Numbered from the stretch's first letter, positions 45,553 to 56,884 are shown. The stretch is DNA of 64,000 nucleotides from Macrolepiota albuminosa (GCA_027475525.1 JAMWFC010000117.1:1040183-1104182); one strand, 5' to 3'. Translations and numbers: made by a program. The notes: generated by a model from the letters alone, not told the origin.

Positions 45553-47976
45553 ATGTCTTTTCGAATTCCAACTCCGCCTCCAGTACCGTCCCGTGAGGCT
45601 CAAGACGCCGCCTCTGCCTACATCGTTAAGGCCAACAATTTCCTTAAGCGCATCGATGGTGTGGGCGCGGAGGCGCCTACAAACCTTGTTATTGCCGTAA
45701 TGAAGTTATTGGAACGTTGGTACGAAGTCCGTGTCCTTGGCGTAGGCTGGGACAGGGAGATAGAGGTGCGGGAGTGGTGCCGATCGCGGTACTTGGATCA
45801 TCGTGGCGCGGAGTGGCTAGCGCCCTTTGCTCGCTTTGTAAGTACCTCCAGTTCTTGCCGTGTCGCTAGCTGATCTAGTTGCCAGGCGCCTCCTCCCGTC
45901 CCAACGATCGAGGACGAGTTGGAGGACATTCTGTCCGGTGCCTTGCCGATGACGGTAAGCGCGCCTGCGGCAGAGTGAGTACTCCTAACCCATTCTTTTA
46001 ACTTAGCTTTGGTCTGATCTGTCCCCCCACAGCAAACAAGAGGTGCTGGCGCCCTTGGCGCGCATGCAGGTGGAGGAGGAGATCGCGGCAAGGCAGGAGG
46101 CGACTTCTCAAGACGCCCGCGAGATCACCAGGGCGTTAGAGGAGCGAGAGCGGGTTGCCGCGTTGGCCGCAGAGATGGAGGAGGTTGCCGCAGGGAGGGT
46201 GCCTGCCGCCGAGAGGCAGGCGGTAGCAGAGGGATCCGGCAAGGGTGGTCGCGCCGGCAGTGCACAGAGCCCAGCACTGCCGGCTAGCAGGAAGGGCTCC
46301 CCACTAAAGCCGGGAAAGGCTTTAAAGAAGGTGAGTTTTGGCCTATTCTTGCCGCTGCCGTGCCACGCTAACCACTGTTTCCAAGTCTCGCAAGGGCAAG
46401 GCCCCCCAGTACGCGGTAAGTGTTCTTTTTGGACCTAGGCGGTGTTTACTAACTTGTGTCTGGAGGCGCCAACGCAAAGTTCCTTCGACGACAAGGAACT
46501 GAAAGGTTTACTTTTGGCGCGTCGGGAGGAGGCGGTCCTTGACGAGGGGCAGGAGGCCGGGGTTGTCATGGAAGAGATGAAGGGGAAGAAGACTGTTTCC
46601 CTAGCGACCCGGCAGGCGTTCAAGGAGGCAAGGGGAGCGGTAAGTGACTTTTCTGTCTTTATTCTTTTTCTGACTCTTTGCGCTAGTGCGACAAGTGCTG
46701 GGCCGATAACGACCCGGAAGGCTGTTGGTTCCCGACTGGGGCCCAGCCGTGTTATCGTTGCGGCGCCTTGAAACGCGCTTGCACTATCGACGGGGCGAAG
46801 AGTCGCGAGCGTGGCGGCGCGCCAGACGCTCTCGTCGAGAAGACGTTTTCCCGCGCGGTGTTGGTAAGGAGGGCGAGGGAGTTTGTGGAGGGGCAGAGGA
46901 AGAAGGTGGCTGCCGGTGGCATGGCAGCAATTGGACGAGCCTCCTTGGCGTTACCGACGCGCCAAGGGGATGGGACGGAATCTGTCGGCAATCGAGGCGC
47001 CGGCGAGCGCCAAGGGACTTCGGTCCCAGAGAAACGACAAGCCCCTTCCCCAAGCAAGGGGAAGGGCAAAGCAAAGCGCCCCCGCGTTGTATCGTCGTCG
47101 CCTTCCCCCTCGCCAACGCCTCGCGATACCGAGATGGCCGACCTGGAGAAGGCGTTGGCGGCTAGTCGCCTCCCGCCTCGTGACACAGAGGCTGGCCCCA
47201 GCGGTCTCTTGTCGCCTATTCACTTGGCGGCAAGATCTCTTGGCGGGGAACAGGAGGAGGGAGAACGGGAAGCGGTTGGCGATGCGGCGCCTCGGGACGA
47301 GCTGGAAAAAGCCCCTGCCGACATCGAGATGGGGGAAGAGAAGGCAGAGGGAGCGGCAACGGGAGGAGATGAGGACGCTGAAGGGGAGGAGGACGAAACC
47401 TTGGCGACGCAGCGCCAAGGTGACGAGGAGATGGTAGCGGGAGAGGGCAAGGGAGAAGGGGAGGCAGCGGCAGAAGTCGCCCGGGAGGGGCCTCAGTGGC
47501 GTTGGCTGCCGCCTTACGGCAACGTCGCCCCTTGGGAGGTGTCAGATCCTGAGGACGTTGTAGGGCTGGAGCCAAGGCGTCCCGTGATCGCCAGGGTTAA
47601 TCCTGCCTGGACCCCGCAGCCGCAGCCGACAGTGACTGGCGACGCTTTCCAGTGGCTGGGCCAGGACCTCGTTTACCCGGTTATAGCGCTCAATCCTCGC
47701 GACATGTTGGAGCGCTATTCCCGGAGAGCGGCAACGATGGAGGCGACTATGAGTCGGGAACGGGAGCGAGTGCGCGGTCAACTGATGGCGCTGCGACTGC
47801 GCTATTCCAACCTGGGTCGTAGCCTTCGCGTGCTTCGCGATTACCAGGGGGATTGCCAAGCAGCCATGGATTGGCAAGCTGCCAATAACATTCTTCCTGG
47901 CGACCTTCTCCCCCTTCGCGACTCTTCCTTGCCGGTATCTGACGATTCCCTGTCATTAGAGGACGATAGCGAGTAA
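45553..47976 (+). CDS. Antisense six-exon zinc-cluster gene of element D, intact
   Basis: Exons 45553-45837, 45886-45974, 46033-46330, 46386-46415, 46466-46639 and 46687-47976 join in frame to 721 aa. All five introns are GT-AG and 47-58 nt long, like host introns. Exon 1 encodes a conserved helical domain (RWYEVRVLGVGWDREIEV). Exon 3 encodes a coiled-coil segment rich in Arg, Glu and Ala. Exon 6 opens with six cysteines spaced C-x2-C-x8-C-x8-C-x2-C-x6-C, a variant of the fungal Zn2Cys6 cluster. Basic nuclear-signal-like stretches, a long Glu-rich acidic region and a C-terminal helical domain follow. The strand is opposite to gag-pol. A nuclear DNA- or chromatin-binding role is inferred, not shown. 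The acidic region could activate transcription. Confidence 0.78.
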
Positions 47977-48342
47977 ACGGACCTTAGCGTAGATAGGCCG
48001 TTTTTGTATATTTTTCCTTTTGTTACCGTCTCATATATATTTGTCTTGCCCCGAGAGCCAAGAAAGTAAGGCAAAGAGAAAGCAAGCGGTAAGTATTCGA
48101 AAGTAAGAGGAGTAGTAGATGTGGGACTTAGACAAATTTTTGAGAAAAGGGAAACGCTCAGTAAATCATCATGGCGAAAAACCCTTGGCGAGATTTGCGC
48201 AATGCGCTAAGCGTTGGCGACACGCTAGCGCTGCGACTTGACTATGTAAAGAATTGTCTGTTGGATATAGTACAGTAAGTATCGGCAAGAGAGATAAGTA
48301 AGATAGGTAATAGAAAAAGAGAGCTCATCAATATATTCTTTT
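47977..48342. other. Convergent spacer of element D
   Basis: About 366 bp between the antisense stop and the pol stop. It is similar to the spacers in A and B and non-coding. Confidence 0.45.
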
Positions 48343-51300
48343 CTAATCATTTTCTTCTTCTTCAACTAAAGTCGGCAAGTCATCATCGTCCAATAATTCG
48401 GTTTCTTCAAGTTCTCTAAGCTTGGCGGTGTCGATGTCTAGCGCTTCAAGCGGCAAGTCGATTTGTTCCCTGGCGAGATACGGTAATAGGCGAAAAGCGG
48501 CAACAGGTCGATGCAGTACTGAACCATCTAATTCACAGAGCACGTAAGCGCCTCCACGGTTACGGGAGATAACTACCAAAGGTCCAAGATAGCGCGGGCG
48601 CATTTTCTTGTTGTAAGAGGTCTCGATTTTGGAGTTGCGCATGATCACTAGCGCTCCTCTCGGGAAGTTGTAATCTTTGATAGTGGCGCTATGCTCGGTT
48701 TCGAATCGCAGGGCTGCTTGGCGACGAGCGCTAAAGACTACCTCGTGGAGTCGCTCCAAATCTTCTTTCCTTCGCTGGAGATCAATTGCTCGTCTGGCGA
48801 TAAGGTCGGTAGTCGCTAAGATACTGTTGGGCGCTGGCTGAAGGTAGGTCGCTTCTATAATGTCGGCAGGGAGTAGCGGATGGGTGCCAGTAGCCGCGTA
48901 GTAAGGAGAACAACCCATGCGCTTACGAATAGTAACTCTTTCCGACCAAAATACTGAGTATGTCGCTTCACTCCAACGAGACTCGTCGCCATCGACTGCC
49001 TTGAAGAGCGCTTGCCGAACGTCAAAGTGTGGTCTCTCTACCAGGCCATTGGCGCGCTTGTTGTAGCCAGATACTCGAATATGATGGCTTGCCGAACGTC
49101 AAAGTGTGGTCTCTCTACCAGGCCATTGGCGCGCTTGTTGTAGCCAGATACTCGAATATGGTGTATATTGTATTTCTTGGCGAGGTAAGTTAGCGCTTTG
49201 ATAATGGGCGCACCGTTATCCGTGACGATTTCTCTTAGCGCTCCCCAACGGCAAATGACGTCCTCAAATAGCCACTTGGCGACCGCGTCGGTATTTTCTC
49301 TCTGAAGCATTCGAAATTCAGGCCAGTGGATTAGCGAGCAACGACCTTGAATGATGTACTTGTAGCGACCAGACTTGGGCATATGCATGGTATCGACGTA
49401 GATTTTGCTGAAGAGGGGAGCTGGCGTTGCAACGGTTGGCGGTATGAGCACTTGGCGTGTCTGTTGGATTTGGCAGAGGTGGCAAGTCCTAATGTACCAG
49501 GCGATGTCGGCACTAGCGTGTGGCCACCAGAAGCGTTCTAACAGGGAAGCTCGCGTAGCGTACAGACCTCTATGTCCTAGCTCGTCATGCATGGCGCGTA
49601 AGACTCGTAAGCGACTTTCTGGCTTGATGATCAGCTTGTGAGCGCCATCTCGATTGCGTCGCCAAAGGCGGTTGTCGGTAAAGAAGAAGTGGGTGGCATA
49701 TCGGATAAAGGTCGCGTACTGTTCGTCGGTAAGGTCGGCGGGTCGCTTAAGGTCTTGTAGCCATTGTTCAACGAGTAACAAGCGACTGTCTTCCGCCTTT
49801 GCCTTGGCGGATCGGGGAACGGCGTCGTAGGTCAGGTTTTTGCTGTCTTCTCTTAGCGACTGGGGTTCCTGTACGACTTTTACTGGAGGCAAGTCTTGTT
49901 TAAGGATGCTTGCCGTGTAGAATGTGAGGGGTGCGCTAAAGGTCTCGGGGCGGTAAGGGACTATGGGATGTAAAAAGATACTGGTAGGCTGTTGCCGTCG
50001 TAGTAGGGGGATTGGCTGTTGTATAAGGTGCACGAAACCATGGAGTCGGTCGATCCAGTCCTCGAAATCGCTATCAGCCTGTGGATCCACTGCCGGGTCG
50101 CCAGGCTGTCGTGGTCGCCTAGAGAGTCCATCTGGGCCGTGGAAAGAGCTCTTGACGTGTACCAGCTCAAAGTGAAACATGAGGATGGCGACTACCCACC
50201 GGTTCATGCTAGCGGATGGCTGGATATCGGGATTCTGCAGCATGCCTTTGATGTACCTAGCGTCGACCTCAACAATAAGGTTCCGCACGCCAATCAAATA
50301 CATCTTTAGCGACCGGAAGGCTTTGAAGAGTCCATAGAGCTCTAGCTTAGGCTGACTGTAGCGAGACTCTCTGTCGTTTAGCGTGATGGACCCAAAGCGG
50401 TTGTAACGTCGCTGTTTCCGATTGTCGCTAAGGCACTGGCACAAGAAGTAACCAACGGCAATGTACGAGGTATCCACCGCCAAGATAACAGGGTCGGCAG
50501 ATGTATAATCGATGGGGACTAGGGGCTTGGCGTCTTGTAAGGCTTTTACTAAGTCGCGTTGGGCAGTGACCTGGTCTGGCCCAAATTCGAAGGGCTCGTT
50601 AGCGCGGGTGAGTCGGTTAAGGGCATGTGCGCAATGGGCAAAGTTCTTGACGAATATTCTAAGAACGCCAACGGTACCAAGAAAGGCGCGAACTTCAGAT
50701 AAGTCGCGGCAAGGACCCCAGCGCTCCAAGAGTGCTAAGCGAGACTCGTCGGGAATGCGACCGCCGGGAGTGCAGATGTGACCAAGTATTTTGAACCTTG
50801 GCGCACAAAGAAGGAGCTTGTGACCGCTAAAGGTGCCACCGCTATACTTCATACGTTGGAGAACTCGATTGAGCAGCAAGAAAAACTCCCATAGCGCTAA
50901 GCGAATGTTGGGGTTCTCCGGATGGGTCGTCGGTAAGCCGTTAACGAGTCGCCAGTCTTTGGGACCTTTGACGCCAACGTCATCAATGAAGCTAAGGACA
51001 TGGTGCGGTATCTCGGGTTGGAGGATGAATGTGATGTCGTCATGGAATATAGGGACTGAGTTTGTCCAGCCCATCGGCAAGGTGACTAGGCGCAGTGCGC
51101 CAAACGGAGTCTGAAATGTGGTGAGATCTCGGGAAGAAGGGTGTATCAGACGTTCGTCGTAGCCAACGTAAAGGTCAAGGGTGGCGCCACAAATGCGCCC
51201 GGCAAAGGACTCGGCAACGTGGTCAGGGAAAGGCGGTACGCCAGAGTGTCGTATTGTAACTCTATTTAGCGGCTCGAGACTGTGAACTATGCGTAGATTG

Positions 51301-52245
51301 CCGTTCTTTTTGAGGACACAAAACCAACGAGAGCGGTAAGAACTATTGGAGGGTTCGTAAACGCCAGCCTGTATTTTGGTCCTAATGATCTGGCAGACCT
51401 CGGCTTCGATCCCAGGCGGTAACGGTCGGTTGTGCTCAGTCCACGGTACGTGAGGAATGGTCGGGATGACGACAGGCGGGAAGAAATCTGTACGTAGACT
51501 GCCGCGTTCTGAGTCCTCCCAAGCGAAGGCTTTGTCTTGCTTAGCGACGAGATCGGTAAGGACGTTCAACTCATCTTTGGTCAAAAATCCTGTGTCGTGC
51601 TCCTTGGCGAACTGCTGCTGGCGTTCTGCGGTAAAACGTCCTGTGGGCTGAAAGGGTGGCGGATTCGGTGATAAGGCCGGCATGTCGGCAAGAGGGTCGC
51701 CAATGATCTGGCGCTCGATTCTGAAAGTCTCGGGAGAGTGCGTAGCGATGGGTTTTGTTTTAAGCGCAACTGGCTTATATTTCTTTTTAACTTGAACCCC
51801 TTTCCTTTTGGGAGCGTTAGCTTGGTTATACACAGATGTGGAAAGGGGAACTGTAGCCTGAGGAGCGGCAAGTCCAAGAACGGCAGGAGAGCGTTAGCTT
51901 GGTTATACACAGATGTGGAAAGGGGAACTGTAGCCTGAGGAGCGGCAAGTCCAAGAACGGCAGGAGGCGAGGCTCCGGGAGAGTGGTGAGATAAGTATCG
52001 GTAGACGCTATATTTTGAAACGATTCAGAGGCGGTAAGATATAAGTACGCTAGAGCTGAGTCGGTAATATCTGGGTTTTTCTGAGAAAGCTCAGCGTCGG
52101 TAACGGTCGAGGAAAGTAAAACTTCTTTGTCAAGATATGCGGTAGACAAAATATTTACAAGACCAGTTGAATGGTCATATTCCAGCGTTAGCGCTACATC
52201 TCCGTGATCGTCGCCAATCACCTCCTCGATGGTCTGTGAAAACAC
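48343..52245 (-). CDS. Pol of element D (RT, RNase H, integrase)
   Basis: The pieces 52245-51826, 51833-49038 and 48918-48343 form one pol frame apart from two 77-bp duplications (51812 and 49010) and one missing base near 51980. RT has FIDD, RNase H starts AVDTSYIAVGY, the integrase has its zinc finger and D,D,E core, and the tail is acidic (EEEEND). The pol frame lies -1 relative to gag-protease and overlaps its end by 28 nt. The overlap has a TGT-TTT-CAC context where a Phe tRNA could slip back on TTTT. Confidence 0.87.
49010..49163. repeat. 77-bp tandem duplication in the integrase of D
   Basis: Copies 49010-49086 and 49087-49163, period 77, one mismatch near the end. It cuts pol into two printed frames. 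Confidence 0.9.
51812..51965. repeat. 77-bp tandem duplication at the pol start of D
   Basis: Copies 51812-51888 and 51889-51965, period 77. Confidence 0.9.
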
Positions 52246-54530
52246 CGGTGTGGAGGCTCGTTGGCGTGTTGGTCGGTAAACTCTGGGGGCTTAGCGCGGG
52301 CGCCTTTTCGTTGTCCCCTAGGGAACGTTGGCACCGTTCGTCGGATTCCGGAGTTGGGGTCGCTAATTGTGAGGGTCGTTTCCTCGTCGGTAACTGTCTT
52401 GACGACTGATCGCGCCAAGACGTCGAAGGGTCTGCCCAGTAGTAGGTCGTAAGCTGGTGAACGTAAGATGTGGATCTGAAGATAAAACGTAATGTCGCCA
52501 AGGGTGCACGGCACATTCTTGGCGAGGCCTAGGGATCTGTCCACCGTACCGTTAGCGCTCTGCATGTTTAGTATAACGGTAGGGTCGTAAATGAGGCCTA
52601 GATCGTTAGCGACTTCTGCTGCCATAGAAATAATCTGAGACCCGCTATCCACGATTGCCTCTACTTCGTGCTTGTTGTCTACGGTTAGCGCTACTGAGCG
52701 GATAGCGTGCGATTCTTGAGCGACGGTAAGGATGGCGGGGTCCTCTCCATGGTCTACAGATCTAAGGTAGGTCTCCACTGGGTCCACCGAGGTGGCGTTA
52801 GCGATGGGGTCGGCAAGAGGTTCATTGGTGTCGGGAGCGTCGATGGTAACAGAGAAACCAGGAAGCGCGTCGTCGAGTTCATCAACTTCGGCAACGGCTG
52901 TCGCCAAGGGTCGTCGAGGAGTGACTGCCGTCTTGACTTGGTTGCGGACGTCGGGAGCAATACTACAAAGCTCTTCTACTGATAAGGTAACATTGGTTTT
53001 CATGATGCGGTTAAAGACGTGGTTGGATTTCTCGATATCGAATATTGGCGCAGTAGGTCGGTAGCCACCCTCAGGACGTTTCTCGGGAGCGGCAAAGTTT
53101 CGTTGTGCGGGAGCGTGATAACGGTCGGGAATCCCGGAGTAGGGATGGAGAGGCGGCAAAGGCGGGTCGGGAGCGGTAGCGGACGACGGTGGTTCTGAGG
53201 CAGGAGCAGGGGCAGTGGCAGGAGGTGCGGCAGGAGCAGGTGTCGGTAACTTGCTAGCGGGAGGCATTGGCTTGTATCCTTTAAGAGGTTGTTTAGGCTG
53301 CTTAACTTCAACCCCATCAAAGACCTGGTTCTTTAGCGAATCTAATTCCTGCTGCAGCTTGGCGATACGCTCTTCCCGCGAGAAAGTAGGGTGGTCGCCA
53401 ACGCTGTCGAAATGTAGGACCTCGTGAATCATCTGCTGTTGGGTCGCCTGTTCGGGGTCGGGGTTAGCGTTGCCAGATAGCGTGCCGGTAACGATTTGTC
53501 CTGGGTTGCGCCTATGCCATTCATCAACTCGCTCCTGGAAGGACTTCTTGTCTGGGTAGTTGGGGATGGTGGCGCCAGTGGTGAGGACTATCTTGCCGTC
53601 GATAGCTCGTCGAATTCTACCTTGGCGAACGTAATTCTCGAGGGTAGCGCAGCGTCCTCTAGTCATGGTGTGGCCAATTTCCCCACAGAAGTGGCAAGGG
53701 CCAGGTGCGGGTACGTTAGCGGGTCGGTTAGCAGTCAGGTTGGTGGTAATCATAGTTTCGATACGTGTCATCGCGGAGGCGACAGCGGCGGTAATAGCAG
53801 CATTGAGCTCTTCTTTCTTAACGAAGTCGGCAACAGGAGGCGGGATGGGAATGATACCGTTAGTTCGCTCAGGGGGTGGGCTCGTCCTAGCGCGCTGCAG
53901 TCCAACGCCAGTGTCCGTTCCCTTGAGAACCCATTTACCGGCTTCAAAGACGTCGGCAACGTTATAGGGCTCGTCTGGGTGATGAGCCTGATGAACTATC
54001 TCTAGGCGACGAGCAATACGCGTCCACAGTGAAGTCGGGATGCCCTGCTGAAATAGGCGACGCTCCTCGTTAATATAGAGCTTGCCGTTCTGCAGAAGCC
54101 ACCTAGCGACTTTCTGGAATTTGCGGTAATATGTAGAGAATGCGCCAAGCGACGATGTGCCACTGTCGAAAGATTCCTGTACTAGTTTCTGTAACTCGTT
54201 TACCGTGTATCGGGTAGCCTCCTCGGCGCCAGGGTACAGCTGGATAACTGCCGTCTTCCAGTCCTCATACGAAGCGCCTTGAGCTGGAGCTGGCGGTGCG
54301 GCAGGGACAAAGGCGGCAAACTCAGTAAGACCTGTCCACGTCTCTGCCGTGTCATACGATACGTATCTTGCCGCGTACTCCTTCATCTGCGTGTGGTCGG
54401 TAATGTTACAATCTCTGAATAAATACTCCAATTCCTTGAAATACTGGGAGAGCTCCCGTGGCTTGGTCTCGTCCCATTTCGGTGCCGAGAAGTGGTTGCG
54501 TGGCGGCATGCGCTGGACTTGTTGTTCCAT
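52218..54530 (-). CDS. Gag-protease of element D, intact
   Basis: 770 aa from MEQQVQRMPP to the stop at 52218. The N-terminal two-thirds is a capsid-like helical region (ELEYLFRDCNI, WKTAVIQLYPGA). The zinc knuckle is CHFCGEIGH with the last Cys seven residues on (C-x2-C-x4-H-x6-C, an unusual final spacing). A Pro/Ala-rich linker and a retropepsin with IVDSGS and LLGRPF motifs follow. The frame is open for roughly 340 nt upstream of the first ATG, back to just past the primer site, with no AUG in it. Translation may start at a non-AUG codon, or simply at this ATG. Confidence 0.88.
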   Translation of the reverse strand: MEQQVQRMPPRNHFSAPKWDETKPRELSQYFKELEYLFRDCNITDHTQMKEYAARYVSYDTAETWTGLTEFAAFVPAAPPAPAQGASYEDWKTAVIQLYPGAEEATRYTVNELQKLVQESFDSGTSSLGAFSTYYRKFQKVARWLLQNGKLYINEERRLFQQGIPTSLWTRIARRLEIVHQAHHPDEPYNVADVFEAGKWVLKGTDTGVGLQRARTSPPPERTNGIIPIPPPVADFVKKEELNAAITAAVASAMTRIETMITTNLTANRPANVPAPGPCHFCGEIGHTMTRGRCATLENYVRQGRIRRAIDGKIVLTTGATIPNYPDKKSFQERVDEWHRRNPGQIVTGTLSGNANPDPEQATQQQMIHEVLHFDSVGDHPTFSREERIAKLQQELDSLKNQVFDGVEVKQPKQPLKGYKPMPPASKLPTPAPAAPPATAPAPASEPPSSATAPDPPLPPLHPYSGIPDRYHAPAQRNFAAPEKRPEGGYRPTAPIFDIEKSNHVFNRIMKTNVTLSVEELCSIAPDVRNQVKTAVTPRRPLATAVAEVDELDDALPGFSVTIDAPDTNEPLADPIANATSVDPVETYLRSVDHGEDPAILTVAQESHAIRSVALTVDNKHEVEAIVDSGSQIISMAAEVANDLGLIYDPTVILNMQSANGTVDRSLGLAKNVPCTLGDITFYLQIHILRSPAYDLLLGRPFDVLARSVVKTVTDEETTLTISDPNSGIRRTVPTFPRGQRKGARAKPPEFTDQHANEPPHRCFHRPSRR

Positions 54531-54891
54531 AGCGACTGTGTTGGCGAGTTCGGTTAGCGGTAATGGGGAAGGAGTTCTAGAGACTGGCGACGGGGTAAGA
54601 GAAATGAGTTGAGAAAGAGGCGTTAGCGGAGTAATGGGGGTGATTGATTGCGGTAAGGTAAAGGGCGACGCTAAGGGGTCGTCGGTACTATAATCGAGGG
54701 AATGCGGGAAGAGATCAGGAAAAGCGTCTACAGTGGCGTTCTGTAGTTCCTGGGCGAGAGAGAGACCCGGTAAGGCACCAGGTGGTTGTGGAGTTGATGG
54801 GTGGGAAGGAGCTATGCCTTCTGCCGACTGATCTAGCAGGCGGCGCCTACGCTGGAGACGGGTTTCTGGCGGAATTCTGCCCTAGAGATTC

Positions 54892-54908
54892 CTCGCGGTG
54901 GGCTCCAA
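54892..54908 (-). other. Primer binding site of element D
   Basis: Same 17-base site as in A and B, on the minus strand, close to the 5' LTR. Confidence 0.6.
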
Positions 54909-54910
54909 TT

Positions 54911-55863
54911 TGATGACGCCCAAAGTTTTGGTCAGTAACAAATGTAACAATTGTGTTACCGTACCAAGAGTGTGCGTTGGGCGCGCTAAAAGTGATTTGA
55001 GGAGTCCCGGGCAGGTCCCAGAGAACGCGTCTGTGAAAAAGGTGTAAAGTCGGTAACGGGTGCCGGCAAGTGTAAGCGCTAAGGTAAAGCGCCTAGGAAG
55101 AAGCGGTAAGTGAAGACGGCAAAGGTGAGCGGCAAGAGCACGATAAGCTTAGCGAAGTTCTAAGCGTCGATAATGCCTGCCGTAGTTGCAAGGCGCGAGT
55201 ATGTCGAGTGTTGGCGAACGTCTGCAACTGCCGATGAGTTTTGACGTTGCCGACCGTAGCGTAAATGAGCTCTTGAGCGTAAGGGAGACTGAAGTAAGTG
55301 GGGGAAACTCTGGTCTATTCGTCTGCTGGTCCATTGTACAAGTCGGTAAGTACTTTTATACTACAAAGAGTTCGCCGTCGCCAGTGACCAACCATCGCCA
55401 AAGTGCGGTAAACTGGAAAATTTCATAGGGGTAGCTCCAACGGTTTCCGATCCCTACCGTCCTTGGAGGACCCTTGGCGCCACCAGGCGGCAGATCGCGG
55501 TACTAAACCATCAATCCATCACCCTTCTGCCTGTCAGAACACCTAAGCGACGTTGGGCGCCAAATCGAGACGGTAAGCGGTGTCAGACGCCAAGGTCAAA
55601 CGCCAAGCTGTCCGTCAGTTTTTGATAGATCATCAAGCTTCTCGCTAAGCGCTGTCATCAGTGACTGATGCCATCTGTCAGTTGTCATTCCTGCTGCCGT
55701 CGGCGCTATCATTGATTGGATCTGCTTCTTGCCGTGCGCGGCCGTCGGGAATGGCTTAAAATGGGTAGAACGCATGCGCCAAGTTCGGAACGAGTGCGGC
55801 AAGGTTTCCGGAGCCGGTGCCGCGCCTGCCGTTGATGCGCCTAACCTGTATAGGGTCCTATCA
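54911..55863 (-). repeat. 5' LTR of element D
   Basis: 953 bp with no difference from 44431-45383 seen by eye. It contains a TATAAAAG box in the sense (minus) orientation at about 55355-55362. Confidence 0.92.
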
Positions 55864-56727
55864 CCGCGTATTGAGGAGCCGCCTTGCGACTCTGCAGATG
55901 TTGTTAGCGACAGTCGGCAACGGCAAGCGAAATTCAGCACTTACCTTGCGTTTGGAAGCGCCTACCAGCTTCCTCGGCGAGCCCAACTTGCTAGCTGGCA
56001 GCACTGGGCTCGAAGTGCTACCGGCACAACCTACCTTGCCGGATCCCTCTGCTACCGCCTGCCTCTCAACGGCAGGCGCCTTCCCAGCGGCAACGTCCTC
56101 CATCTCTGCCGCCAATGCTGCCACTCTCTCCCGCTCCTCTAGCGCCCTGGTAATCTCGCGGGCGTCTTGAGAAACCTCCTCCTGCCTTGCCGCAATCTCC
56201 TCCTCCACCTGCATACGCGCCAACGGCGCCAACACCTCTTGTTTGCTGTGTGGGGATAAATCAGACCAGAGCTAAGTTAGGATGAAGCGGTTAGAAATAC
56301 TCACTCTGCCGCAGGCGCGCTTACCGTCATTGGCAATGCCCCGGACAGAATGTCCTCCAACTCGTCCTCAATAGTGGGGACAGGGGGAGGCGCCTAGGGA
56401 GCAATCAGCTAAGCGACACGGCAGGCAGCAGAGACAACTTACGAAACGAGAGAAGGGCACTAACTACTCGGCGCCAAGATTGTCAACGTACCGTGCACGG
56501 CACCACTCCCGCACTTCAATCTCTCTGTCCCAGCCTACGCCAAGGACACGAATCTCGTACCATCGCTCCAGAAGTTTCATCACGCCAACCACTAATTTTT
56601 GAGATGCCTCGGCGCCAACGCCCTCGATATGGCGAATGAAGTTGTTGGCCTTGGCAATATAAGCATAGGCCGCTTCCTGGGCAGCTAGAGATGGGACAGG
56701 GGGCGGAGTTGGAATGCGGAAAGACAT
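55864..56727 (-). pseudogene. Antisense zinc-cluster gene of element A: exons 1 to 4
   Basis: Read leftward from MSFRIPTPPP at 56727. Exon 1 ends in the same GTAAG donor but has a TAG near 56468 where D has Trp (WLAPF). Exons 2, 3 (MLAPLARMQVEEEI, about 56235) and 4 follow with the same splice sites. The gene continues after D at 44430. Confidence 0.8.
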
Positions 56728-56884
56728 TTTATTTTAATTGAGCGCCAGGAAAAGATGGGGAGAAGAAACGAAGTCCACACTCATGCGCCAGGACTATAAA
56801 CAAAATCTCAAGAACGCACGGACCACTTGTCACAAAAGCGGTAACGGTAGCCTTATTGGGTGACTGAGGACAGTCAATTTTTCA

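Larger units (their letters stand above)
44431..55863 (-). mobile_element. Ty3/Gypsy element D (minus strand), youngest copy
   Basis: 953-bp LTRs at 54911-55863 (5') and 44431-45383 (3'), in which I saw no difference by eye, flanked by CCGC (44427-44430 and 55864-55867). It contains an intact gag-protease, a pol broken only by two 77-bp duplications and one missing base near 51980, and a fully open six-exon antisense gene. It is the best candidate for a recently active member of the family. It sits in intron 4/exon 4 of the antisense gene of A. Confidence 0.92.

Noticed and set aside
45553..47976. The antisense gene as a host gene captured next to one element
   Set aside because: The same gene with the same exon plan is at the same place in three family members, so it belongs to the element.
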